From contig NZ_BCPR01000038.1 in NCBI RefSeq assembly GCF_016586165.1, positions 1 to 45,424 of the forward strand: a stretch of DNA of 45,424 nt, in the 5' to 3' direction. The notes under the pieces were generated by a model. That model was not told the DNA's origin. It did not search any database and saw nothing but the letters and a program-made list of their open reading frames with translations. Position numbers and translations under genes: made by a program. Positions 1 through 6,797 of this stretch are shown one piece after another (position 1 is the first letter of the stretch; the number at the start of each line of letters is the position of its first letter). Origin of the DNA: Dyella sp. EPa41. Lineage in GTDB: Bacteria; Pseudomonadota; Gammaproteobacteria; Xanthomonadales; Rhodanobacteraceae.

Positions 1-484
1 AAAAAAATTTGCTTTCGGGTTTTTGGAGGAACCCCGCGTCGGAGAGCGTCTCGACGGGGGAGGAAAATAATAGCGCCCCCATGAAACTCTGTGAAGGGGT
101 GCCAGCGAACTTTTTTTCACTGCGATGACATGGCGAGCCGCCACTGCGCCCGCAAACGCCTATGTGCAGGCGTTTGCGATGACGTGGCAGCCCGCATGGT
201 TATTGCTGTTCCTCGATATCGCGCCCGCACAGCACGGGCTTGAGGTGTGGTGGCGCCCTCCACGCAGATCCGCCAAGGAATCACGCCAACCGGGCGCGAA
301 CCCGCTGGAGACGCATCGCGCTAATTGCCCGTCGGGGAACGCCGCTTCTGCCTTCCGACAAGGCCAGGCACGGGTCCTGGACCGAGAGCACGCTTGTTCG
401 CGGCACGTTGATGGGGCCAGGCGCGGGCGAACGAGCCATCGTGCAAGGCCGATTTCGCCCCGGCTGCCACGGGCCGGCCACACG
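1..484. other. Non-coding stretch at window start, no gene recognised
   Basis: The first ~125 bases are A/T-rich for this window (A7 at the start, T7 at 111-117) and contain a hairpin-like segment at about 35-60. The rest is GC-rich. Open frames exist on both strands (for example 125-544 plus and 160-483 minus) but their translations are Arg/Pro/Ala-rich, have no motif I recognise and overlap one another, as expected by chance at this GC content. A near-direct repeat is present: GCGATGACATGG at 122-133 and GCGATGACGTGG at 176-187. The stretch may be the regulatory region of a gene to the left of the window. Confidence 0.4.
151..178. repeat. Perfect 10-bp inverted repeat (hairpin)
   Basis: CGCAAACGCC at 151-160 and GGCGTTTGCG at 169-178 are exact reverse complements around an 8-nt loop. 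There is no T-run after either arm, so it is not an obvious terminator. Function unknown. Confidence 0.6.
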
Positions 485-697
485 CTAGGTGCCGAGGTTC
501 CGTGCAGGCGCCGGTGTGAGGATCGGGGTGACGGTCGGCGATGAGCCCGCCATGGTGGATGCGGTGGGCGCGGCGCAGTGATTCGCGGCGGCCAGGTCGT
601 GCCGGCAGGGGACGCCGACGTGGTACGGGACGAGCATGTCGGGACGGAGGTTTTCCAGGGCGTCCCAGTCGTCTTCGAACGGAATGAACTGCTGCAT
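485..697 (-). CDS. Small hypothetical protein (70 aa)
   Basis: I do not recognise the family. The start is supported by AGGAG seven bases upstream of the ATG. The N-terminal half (MQQFIPFEDDWDALENLRPD) is acidic and aromatic and looks like real protein. The C-terminal half, from about residue 38, turns into Ala/Pro/Thr-rich sequence and may be weakly conserved or lie past a frameshift. No signal peptide or membrane segment is visible. It lies downstream of rubredoxin on the same strand, separated by 119 bases that include a strong inverted repeat, so it probably has its own promoter. Existence is moderately likely; function is unknown. Confidence 0.5.
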   Translation of the reverse strand: MQQFIPFEDDWDALENLRPDMLVPYHVGVPCRHDLAAANHCAAPTASTMAGSSPTVTPILTPAPARNLGT

Positions 698-753
698 GGT
701 GCTGCTCCTGCGTGGTTGCGCGCCGTCGTTGCCGGCGTGCAGGAGCTATCTAA

Positions 754-796
754 GCAAACGGCCCGGTCCGTACGATGACGGAATCGGGCCGTTTGC
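754..796 (-). terminator. Long hairpin downstream of the rubredoxin gene
   Basis: GCAAACGGCCCG at 754-765 and CGGGCCGTTTGC at 785-796 form a perfect 12-bp stem, and the 19-nt loop can pair further (TCCGT with ACGGA). It lies 20 bases past the rubredoxin stop and could end that transcript, but no T-tract follows on the minus strand. A 3'-end stabilising or attenuator role is equally possible. Confidence 0.45.
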
Positions 797-816
797 GGGC
801 AGCGCGATGAGCGAAA

Positions 817-1014
817 TCAGTCGATTTCGATCATCTCGAAATCGTCCTTGGTCGCGCCGCAATCCGGGCAGGTCCAGGTGTCGGGCACGTCCGCCCAGCG
901 CGTACCAGGCTCGATGCCTTCCTCGGGCACGCCCAGCGCTTCGTCATAGATGAAGCCGCAGACGACACACATCCACTTGCGAAAGGTCCCGGTTTCGTTG
1001 GTGCTCTGATTCAT
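817..1014 (-). CDS. Rubredoxin (65 aa)
   Basis: Small iron protein carrying one electron on an Fe(Cys)4 centre in the cytoplasm. The two knuckles are visible: C-V-V-C-G at residues 16-20 and C-P-D-C-G at 49-53, with the typical FIYDEALG and W-A-D-V-P-D-T-W segments between them. Length fits the family (about 55-65 aa). The start at 1014 gives a compact protein; the frame stays open upstream to 1230, but that part is Arg/Ser-rich and overlaps thiE antisense. It is divergent from thiE with 94 bases between the starts. Electron partner unknown. Only a weak Shine-Dalgarno is seen, so the start rests mainly on family length. Confidence 0.93.
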   Translation of the reverse strand: MNQSTNETGTFRKWMCVVCGFIYDEALGVPEEGIEPGTRWADVPDTWTCPDCGATKDDFEMIEID

Positions 1015-1033
1015 CGCTGGACTGCTTGATATG

Positions 1034-1054
1034 GAGAATAAGAGGCGCATTCTC
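1034..1054. promoter_or_regulatory. Inverted repeat between divergent rubredoxin and thiE genes
   Basis: GAGAAT at 1034-1039 and ATTCTC at 1049-1054 form a 6-bp inverted repeat with a 9-bp spacer in the shared promoter interval. The half-sites vaguely resemble Fur-type sequence, but the spacing is not the usual 7-1-7 arrangement. It could be an operator; assignment is speculative. Confidence 0.25.
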
Positions 1055-1108
1055 GCAACTCCCCCGCCGATGCGAAAGCGTACGGCCCCGTTTTTCAGGA
1101 TGGAACCG

Positions 1109-1732
1109 ATGCATTCCCAACTCAGAGGCCGCGGCCTGTATGTGATCACCGACGGCCCGCGGCCGGACCTGCTCGAGGTCGTGGCGCAGGCCCTGGCCGG
1201 CGGTGCCTGCGTGCTGCAGTACCGCGACAAGACCGGCGATCAGGCGCGCCGCCTTGCCGAGGCACGCGCCCTGCGCGCGCTGTGCGCCGCTCGCGGGGTC
1301 CCGATGATCGTCAACGACGACGTGCAACTGGCCCGGGCCGCCGGCGCGGCGGGCGTCCATCTGGGCGAGGACGACGGCGGCATCGCCGCCGCGCGGGCGG
1401 TACTGGGCCCGGAGGCGATCATTGGCGTGTCCTGCTACGACTCCGCCGAACGGGCCGGCCAGTTGGCGGCGGCCGGTGCCGATTACCTCGCATTCGGCGC
1501 GTTTTTCCCCTCACCCACGAAGCCACATGCGCGGCGCGCGTCGTTCGAGCTGCTGCGACAGACCGCCGCGTTGGGACTGCCTCGGGTGGCGATCGGCGGC
1601 ATCACGCCGGACAATGGCGGCTCCCTGATCGATGCCGGCGCGGACTATCTGGCCGTGATTTCGGCCGTGTTCGGCGACCCGGACGTACGCGGCGCCGCCG
1701 CGCGTTTCACCCAACTTTTCTCGACGCATTGA
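1109..1732 (+). CDS. thiE: Thiamine-phosphate synthase
   Basis: Joins 4-amino-2-methyl-5-hydroxymethylpyrimidine diphosphate to the thiazole phosphate to give thiamine phosphate. The ThiE pattern is clear: GLYVITDG near the N-terminus, LQYRDK for the pyrimidine/diphosphate site, N-D-D-V-Q-L-A (Mg/PPi binding), GVHLGEDD, and IGGI near the C-terminus. The start at 1109 gives 207 aa, normal for the family, with AGGA eight bases upstream; the frame is open further upstream to 1031, so longer forms cannot be excluded. First gene of a tight plus-strand set: hemL starts eight bases after its stop. No TPP riboswitch is visible here, unlike thiC at 25.4 kb. Confidence 0.96.
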   Translation: MHSQLRGRGLYVITDGPRPDLLEVVAQALAGGACVLQYRDKTGDQARRLAEARALRALCAARGVPMIVNDDVQLARAAGAAGVHLGEDDGGIAAARAVLGPEAIIGVSCYDSAERAGQLAAAGADYLAFGAFFPSPTKPHARRASFELLRQTAALGLPRVAIGGITPDNGGSLIDAGADYLAVISAVFGDPDVRGAAARFTQLFSTH

Positions 1733-1740
1733 GTGCCACG

Positions 1741-3027
1741 ATGACCACCAACCATGAGCTTTTCCTACGCGCGCAGCAGCTGATGCCCGGCGGCGTGAAT
1801 TCACCGGTGCGCGCCTTCAAGTCGGTGGGCGGCGAACCGTTCTTCACGTCGCGTGCCGATGGCGCCTACCTGTGGGACGTGGAGGGCAAGCGCTATATCG
1901 ACTACGTGGGCTCGTGGGGTCCGATGATCGTGGGGCACAACCATCCGCAGGTGCGCGAAGCGGTGGAGCGCGCGGTGAAGAACGGCCTCTCGTATGGCAC
2001 GCCCTGCCCGGCCGAGGTCACCATGGCCGAGACGATCACGCGCCTGATCCCGTCGATCGACATGGTGCGCATGGTCAATTCGGGTACCGAGGCGACCATG
2101 TCGGCGATCCGCCTTGCCCGCGGCGCCACGCATCGCAGCCTGATCGTGAAGTTCGAAGGCTGCTACCACGGCCATGGCGACAGCTTCCTGGTGAAGGCGG
2201 GCTCCGGCGCGCTGACCTTCGGCGTGCCGACGTCGCCGGGCGTGCCCAAGGCGAATGCCGACCTCACGCTCACCCTTCCCTACAACGACATCGACGCCGC
2301 GGTGCGCCTGTTCGACGAGCACGGCCACGACATCGCCGGCCTGATCATCGAGCCGGTGGCCGGCAACATGAACTGCATCCCGCCGAAGGACGGCTACCTG
2401 CAGGCCTTGCGCGAGCTGTGCACTAGGCATGGCGTGTTGCTGATCTTCGACGAGGTGATGACCGGCTTCCGCGTCGCCCTGGGCGGCGCGCAGGCGTACT
2501 ACGGCGTGACGCCGGACCTCACCACGTTCGGCAAGATCATCGGCGGCGGCATGCCGGTGGGCGCCTATGGCGGCCGGCGTGACCTGATGCAGCAGATCGC
2601 GCCGGCGGGTCCGATCTACCAGGCGGGCACCTTGTCCGGCAATCCGGTGGCGATGGCCGCGGGCCTGGCCATGCTGGAGCTGATCCAGGCGCCGGGCTTC
2701 CACGATCAGCTCGCCGCGCGCACGCGCCTGCTCACCGACGGACTGCAGGCGATCGCCGATGGTGAAGGCATTCCCTTCAGCACGAATCGCGTGGGCGGCA
2801 TGTTCGGCCTGTTCTTCACCCGCGAGAAAGTGGAGAGCTACGCACAGGCAACCGCGGCGGATACGGCGATGTTCAACCGTTTCTTCCACGGCATGCTGGA
2901 GCGTGGCGTCTACCTCGCCCCGTCGGCGTTCGAGGCGGGTTTCGTCTCCAGCGCGCACAGCGAGCAGGACCTTGCCGACACATTGGAGGCGGCACGCGGT
3001 GCGATGAAGGCGGCGCGCGCGGCATAA
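1741..3027 (+). CDS. hemL: Glutamate-1-semialdehyde 2,1-aminomutase
   Basis: PLP enzyme converting glutamate-1-semialdehyde to 5-aminolevulinate, the C5-pathway entry to heme. 428 aa, standard length. Visible landmarks: [12 protein letters not shown] near the N-terminus, NSGTEA (113-118) for cofactor phosphate binding, FDEVMTGFR (236-244), and the PLP lysine K265 in [13 protein letters not shown]. The start follows the thiE stop by eight bases and the next gene follows by four, so the three genes are probably co-transcribed. Confidence 0.98.
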   Translation: MTTNHELFLRAQQLMPGGVNSPVRAFKSVGGEPFFTSRADGAYLWDVEGKRYIDYVGSWGPMIVGHNHPQVREAVERAVKNGLSYGTPCPAEVTMAETITRLIPSIDMVRMVNSGTEATMSAIRLARGATHRSLIVKFEGCYHGHGDSFLVKAGSGALTFGVPTSPGVPKANADLTLTLPYNDIDAAVRLFDEHGHDIAGLIIEPVAGNMNCIPPKDGYLQALRELCTRHGVLLIFDEVMTGFRVALGGAQAYYGVTPDLTTFGKIIGGGMPVGAYGGRRDLMQQIAPAGPIYQAGTLSGNPVAMAAGLAMLELIQAPGFHDQLAARTRLLTDGLQAIADGEGIPFSTNRVGGMFGLFFTREKVESYAQATAADTAMFNRFFHGMLERGVYLAPSAFEAGFVSSAHSEQDLADTLEAARGAMKAARAA

Positions 3028-3031
3028 ACGC

Positions 3032-3637
3032 ATGCTCCGCTGCGTGCTGTTCGACCTGGACGAGGTGCTGGTCGACTACGATCGTTCGATCCGCGTCGGT
3101 CGCCTGGCGCAGCTCATCGACAGCACGCCGCACGCGGTTCACGCGGCCATCTACGAATCAGGCATCGAGGATGCGGCCGACCGCGGCGAGCTGACGCCAG
3201 AGGCCTATCTCGACGCGCTGGGCGCGCGGCTCGGGCGTACGCTCGGCATCGATGCCTGGACCACGGCGCGCCGCGCGGCGACTCGGGCGCGCCCGGAAGT
3301 CCTCGCGCTGGCCCACCGCCTCGCCCAGCGGATGTCGCTGGCCTTGCTCACCAACAACGGCGTGCTGATGGCGCGGCAGCTGCCGCAGATCGTGCCGGCG
3401 CTGTTTCCCCTCTTCGCGGGCCGCGCCTTCGCTTCCGCGGAGTTCGGCGCGAGCAAGCCGGATCCGCGTGTCTATGGCGCCTGCCTGGAGCGCCTGGGCG
3501 AGCTGCCGGAGGCGACGCTGTTCGTCGACGACAACGAGGCCAACGTCCAGGGAGCGCTGCTGGCAGGCCTGCATGCGCACCACTACCGGGACCTGGCTGG
3601 CCTGAACGCCGCATTGGCCCGCTTCGGCCTGCCCTGA
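3032..3637 (+). CDS. HAD-superfamily hydrolase
   Basis: 201-aa haloacid-dehalogenase-type phosphatase. Motif I is FDLDEVL (nucleophile D8, acid/base D10), where many relatives have DxDGTL. Motif II is the LLTNNG stretch, the motif III lysine is in GASKPDP, and motif IV is LFVDDNEANV. The helical cap between motifs I and II fits an epoxide-hydrolase-N/YihX-like or phosphoglycolate-phosphatase-like member. Substrate cannot be told from sequence. It starts four bases after the hemL stop, suggesting translational coupling, but a functional link to heme or thiamine synthesis is only inference. Confidence 0.88.
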   Translation: MLRCVLFDLDEVLVDYDRSIRVGRLAQLIDSTPHAVHAAIYESGIEDAADRGELTPEAYLDALGARLGRTLGIDAWTTARRAATRARPEVLALAHRLAQRMSLALLTNNGVLMARQLPQIVPALFPLFAGRAFASAEFGASKPDPRVYGACLERLGELPEATLFVDDNEANVQGALLAGLHAHHYRDLAGLNAALARFGLP

Positions 3638-3705
3638 TTGCTTCGGCGTGACGGCGTCGCCGGCCGCGGCGTTATGCTGGTGCCATCGCGCGTGGGGCCC
3701 ACAAC

Positions 3706-4581
3706 ATGAGCGTGCAGCCACGGTTTCCGTTCGACAGCGCCATCGCACCGGCGGCCCGGCAGGGCTGGCGAGCGCGATGGTTCCACGTCATTTTCGGCCA
3801 CGACGACACCGCCTCGCGCCTGTTCGACCTGGTGCTGATAGTGGCGATCCTTGCCAGTATCCTGGTGGCGGTGCTCGATACGGTCGAAGACCTGCACGCA
3901 CGGCTGGGCCGCGCGTTCGCCTTGCTGGAATGGTTTTTCACCATCGCGTTTACCGTGGAATACGTGGCGCGCCTGCTGGTGATCTCGCAGCCACGCCGCT
4001 ACGCCTTCAGCTTTTTCGGCATCGTCGACCTGGTGGCGGTGCTGCCCACCTACCTGACCCTGCTCGCGGCCGGAGGGCAGCACCTGATGGTGGTGCGCGC
4101 GCTGCGCATCCTGCGCGTGTTCCGCGTGCTGAAGATGACCCGCTACGTGAGCGAGGCGGACCTGCTTTGGTCCACCTTCCTGCGCGCACGGCCCAAGATC
4201 CTCGTGTTCTTCAGCACCATCCTCACTCTGGTGCTGATCTTCGGCGCGTTGATGTACCTGATCGAAGGGCCGGAAAACGGCTACACCAGCATTCCCCGCT
4301 CGATGTACTGGGCGGTGGTGACGATGACGACGGTCGGTTTCGGCGACATCACACCGCACACCACGCTGGGGCAACTGGTCACGTCACTGATCATGCTCCT
4401 GGGCTATTGCATCATCGCCGTGCCCACCGGCATCTTCGCGGCGGAATTGGCGAGCGGCATGCGCGAGGCCAGGCAACGAACCCGGGTTTGCGTGCACTGC
4501 GAACTCAAGGAGCACCAGCCCGACGCGCGCTACTGCCGCGGCTGCGGGGCGCCGCTGCCGACGGATGAGAGCAACGACTAG
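3706..4581 (+). CDS. Voltage-gated potassium channel with C-terminal zinc ribbon
   Basis: Six-transmembrane K+ channel subunit (291 aa), expected to form inner-membrane tetramers. The S4 voltage sensor has basic residues every third position (R131, R134, R137, R140, K143). The selectivity filter TVGFGD (209-214) follows the pore helix, and the last helix is about 223-247. After the pore the chain ends not with an RCK/TrkA domain but with a small ribbon: C262-x2-C265 and C277-x2-C280, expected to bind zinc. I have seen similar tails in gammaproteobacterial 'ion transporter' proteins; their function is not established as far as I know. It starts 68 bases after the HAD gene and may share its transcript. 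Confidence 0.93.
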   Translation: MSVQPRFPFDSAIAPAARQGWRARWFHVIFGHDDTASRLFDLVLIVAILASILVAVLDTVEDLHARLGRAFALLEWFFTIAFTVEYVARLLVISQPRRYAFSFFGIVDLVAVLPTYLTLLAAGGQHLMVVRALRILRVFRVLKMTRYVSEADLLWSTFLRARPKILVFFSTILTLVLIFGALMYLIEGPENGYTSIPRSMYWAVVTMTTVGFGDITPHTTLGQLVTSLIMLLGYCIIAVPTGIFAAELASGMREARQRTRVCVHCELKEHQPDARYCRGCGAPLPTDESND

Positions 4582-4697
4582 GCCGGGCGAAGCCAGCGAT
4601 GCGGCATCCCGGCGGCGGTAACGATGCGCCGCCGCGGCTCCACGGGCCTCAACCATGCGGAGTTGCCCACGGGTGGTCGAATGGTTGCAGGAGGTCA

Positions 4698-4755
4698 CCC
4701 GGTGCGCGGAAACCCGACGTCACGATGACGATACGAGTCGGCGGCCGCGCACGGG
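4698..4755. terminator. Imperfect hairpin between convergent K+-channel and argD genes
   Basis: GTGCGCGG (4702-4709) pairs with CCGCGCAC (4745-4752), CCC (4698-4700) with GGG (4753-4755), and inside it CCGAC (4714-4718) with GTCGG (4737-4741). It sits in the 199-base convergent gap. There is no U-tract on either strand, so it is only a possible terminator. Confidence 0.3.
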
Positions 4756-4780
4756 TTGCGCCCCCGCAGGGCAGGAGGGC

Positions 4781-6016
4781 TTAGCCTGCGAGGTAGGCGC
4801 GCAGCGCGGTTTCGAGGCGCGCGAGGCCTTCGGCGAGATCCGCGTCGGTGAGGTTGAGCGGCGGCACGAAGCGCAGCACGTCAGGGCCGGCCTGCAGCAC
4901 CAGCAGACCGTGGGCGGCGGCGAAATCGAGGATGCTGCCGGCCTTGCCCTTGTGCGCATCCTTCAGCACCGCGCCCAGCATGAGGCCGCGGCCGCGCACT
5001 TCGTCGAACAGGTCCAGCGAGGCATGGATGCGCAGCAGTCCGCTGCGCAACGCCTGCGATTGACGCACCACGTTCGCCAGCAGTTCGGGCGAGGACAGCT
5101 TGCGCAGCGCCACGCGCGCCACGGAGGCGGCCAGCGGATTGCCGCCAAAGGTGGTGCCGTGCGCGCCGAACTGCATGATCTCGGCGACCTTGGGGCCCGC
5201 CAGCATGGCGCCGATGGGGAAGCCGCATCCCAGCGCCTTGGCGAGCGTGACGATGTCCGGCTGCACCTCGTCCTGCACGTAGGCGAACAGCGTGCCCGTG
5301 CGTCCCATGCCGCACTGGATCTCGTCCAGCACCAGCAAGGCGTCGTGCTGGTCGCACAGTTCGCGCACGCGCTTGAGGAAACCGGGAGCCGCCGGCAGCA
5401 CGCCGCCCTCGCCCTGCACCGGCTCCAGCATCACGGCTGCCACGTCGCCCTGCGCGAACGCCTCTTCCAGCTGCGCGACGTCGTTGAAATCGAGATAGCG
5501 GAAACCGCCGGGCAGCGGCTCGTAGCCTTCCTGGTACTTGGGCTGCGCGGTGGCGGTGACGGCGGCCAGCGTGCGGCCGTGGAAGGAGCCACGGAACGTC
5601 ACGATGACGCGCTTGCCCGCATCGCGGCCTTGCGCGGCGGCCCATTTGCGCACGAGCTTGATCGCGGCCTCGTTGGCCTCGGTGCCGGAATTGCACAGGA
5701 ACACGCGCTTGGCGAAGCCGGAGGCCTCCACCAGTGCTTCGGCGAGGCGCAGCGGCGGCTCGCTGTAGAACACGTTGCTGGTGTGCCAGAGCTTGTGCGC
5801 CTGCGTGGTCAGCGCTTCGAGCAGATCCGGATCCTGGTGACCCAGCGCATTCACGGCGATACCGGCGCCCAGATCGATGTATTCGCGTCCTTCCGTGTCC
5901 CACACGCGCGAGCCCTTGCCGTGGTCCAGCACCACCTCGCGCGGTCGATACACCGGCAGCCAGTAGCGCTTGCCGAGATCGATCAGGGATGAGGCGGACG
6001 GGTCTTGCGCGTGCAT
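4781..6016 (-). CDS. argD: Acetylornithine/succinyl-ornithine-type aminotransferase
   Basis: Class III PLP aminotransferase, 411 aa, most likely acetylornithine transaminase of arginine synthesis (ArgD). The catabolic AstC/AruC reading and succinyl-DAP transaminase activity cannot be excluded. Landmarks: GAGIAVNALGH (50-60), CNSGTEANEAAIK (108-120), FHGRTL (145-150), LDEIQCGMGRTG (230-241) and the PLP lysine K260 in TLAKALGCGFPIGA. The start at 6016 has GGAGT five bases upstream; longer in-frame extensions run into the non-coding gap and look non-native. No other arg gene is nearby. The 781-bp gap upstream holds a sigma-54 promoter, but it points away from argD. Confidence 0.92.
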   Translation of the reverse strand: MHAQDPSASSLIDLGKRYWLPVYRPREVVLDHGKGSRVWDTEGREYIDLGAGIAVNALGHQDPDLLEALTTQAHKLWHTSNVFYSEPPLRLAEALVEASGFAKRVFLCNSGTEANEAAIKLVRKWAAAQGRDAGKRVIVTFRGSFHGRTLAAVTATAQPKYQEGYEPLPGGFRYLDFNDVAQLEEAFAQGDVAAVMLEPVQGEGGVLPAAPGFLKRVRELCDQHDALLVLDEIQCGMGRTGTLFAYVQDEVQPDIVTLAKALGCGFPIGAMLAGPKVAEIMQFGAHGTTFGGNPLAASVARVALRKLSSPELLANVVRQSQALRSGLLRIHASLDLFDEVRGRGLMLGAVLKDAHKGKAGSILDFAAAHGLLVLQAGPDVLRFVPPLNLTDADLAEGLARLETALRAYLAG

Positions 6017-6185
6017 GTCGTACTCCAGGCATCGTCCGGGACGCTGCCATGTGGGGATGGGGACCGGGTTCGGGGAACGCCGCGGCGTGGTGCGGCGCGC
6101 CACGCATCCTAAGCCCTGTGCCCTCGCTTTGCACGGACGATGGCCGGCAAACGGCGCCGCGCAAGTGTCAACTTCCCCTGTTCGC

Positions 6186-6203
6186 TGTAACCCGGGTGTT
6201 ACA
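6186..6203. promoter_or_regulatory. Enhancer-like palindrome TGTAAC-N6-GTTACA
   Basis: TGTAAC (6186-6191) and GTTACA (6198-6203) are perfect inverted half-sites around CCGGGT. It lies about 160 bp upstream of the -24 element at 6353, the usual distance for a sigma-54 activator site. A lone TGTAAC half-site occurs at 6270-6275, and GTTACA at 8166-8171 lies just upstream of the neighbouring activator gene's ribosome binding site. That pattern suggests one protein binds all three, possibly the activator itself. Inference from position and symmetry only. Confidence 0.5.
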
Positions 6204-6350
6204 CCTGCTCGAAAACCGCGCAGCGGTGCGGCCTGCCAGCCTTCGCGGGCGCGCAACCGCCCTCGTTGATGTAACGCGCGCAAGACGCCCTCGAACAGCG
6301 TTTGGCCTGCACATGGCCATTTAAGCCCCCTTTTTGAGGCATACACGTGG

Positions 6351-6367
6351 TTGGCACGGCGCTTGCT
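6351..6367 (+). promoter_or_regulatory. Sigma-54 (RpoN) promoter
   Basis: TTGGCACG-GCGC-TTGCT is a full match to the consensus TGGCACG-N4-TTGCW. GG is at 6353-6354 and GC at 6365-6366, exactly 12 bases apart as -24/-12 elements require. The expected start of transcription is about 6377-6380 on the plus strand. No protein gene lies downstream on this strand before the terminator at 6616-6656. Confidence 0.82.
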
Positions 6368-6377
6368 GCGCTTGTGG

Positions 6378-6656
6378 TGTACAGGCGGGAAGCCAGCTGC
6401 GAAGACAAACCGGGCACCGTGGCATGGATAACCACGGCGGCGGACAGTCGACGCTCTTGGATGGCCCGGAGCATCACCGGCGCAGCCATCGCAGCTGGCA
6501 AGGGAGCCTCTCCTTTCCACCATTTCGAACGGGCACGTGGTTCGACGATCTTCCGCCGCAAGGCGGTCATGAGGGCGGTAACCCGGCAACCCCTGTGGCC
6601 GGGGCACCAACGGAAGCCCCCGGCCCGACCCCTGCGGGCCGGGGGCCTTCCTTTTC
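6378..6656 (+). ncRNA. Candidate sigma-54-dependent small RNA (~280 nt)
   Basis: Bounded by the sigma-54 promoter at 6351-6367 and an intrinsic terminator ending near 6656. Several helices can be drawn. GCCAGCTGCG (6392-6401) pairs perfectly with CGCAGCTGGC (6490-6499), closing an 88-nt domain. Inside it CCGTGG (6417-6422) pairs with CCACGG (6432-6437) and shows GGA in the loop. CGAAC (6526-6530) pairs with GTTCG (6540-6544), CTTCCG (6550-6555) with CGGAAG (6611-6616), and CCCGGC (6582-6587) with GCCGGG (6598-6603). About seven GGA triplets occur, so CsrA/RsmA binding is conceivable but not shown. It matches no RNA family I know (6S, 4.5S, tmRNA, RNase P, and SAM riboswitch were considered). 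It converges on the activator gene at 6798-8138. Confidence 0.6.
6616..6656 (+). terminator. Intrinsic terminator of the candidate sRNA
   Basis: GCCCCCGGCCCG (6616-6627) and CGGGCCGGGGGC (6635-6646) form a perfect 12-bp GC stem with a 7-nt loop. GGAA/TTCC extends it outside a one-base bulge, and it is followed by CCTTTTCT. It stands 142 bp before the 3' end of the convergent activator gene. Confidence 0.8.
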
Positions 6657-6797
6657 TGGTCATGGTGTTCCATCGCGGAGTGAGCGGCGGGTGCTTGCGG
6701 GTCAGGTGGCCGGGCGGGCGCCCAACCAGCCACGTTGAGCGAGCATCCGCCGCTCACTCCGCGCGCCGGCGCGTGCACCGGTCATCCCCGCACAGGT

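Noticed and set aside
125-544. 139-aa frame at the window start
   Set aside because: Arg/Pro/Ala-rich after residue ~40, overlapped by frames on the other strand and by the better-supported gene at 485-697; no ribosome binding site.
6541-6616. Resemblance to a SAM-type riboswitch (GGTCATGAG, CCCGGCAACCCC, GGGGCACCAACGG)
   Set aside because: The GGCA of the first block cannot pair with GCACC as SAM-I/IV folds require (UGCC expected), the closing helices are absent, and no gene lies downstream on this strand.
6424-6738. Possible short protein from ATG 6424 (begins MDNHGGGQSTLLDG) inside the candidate sRNA
   Set aside because: No Shine-Dalgarno precedes it, and the frame runs through the terminator stem and beyond. 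Gly/Pro/His-rich composition looks like chance reading of GC-rich RNA.
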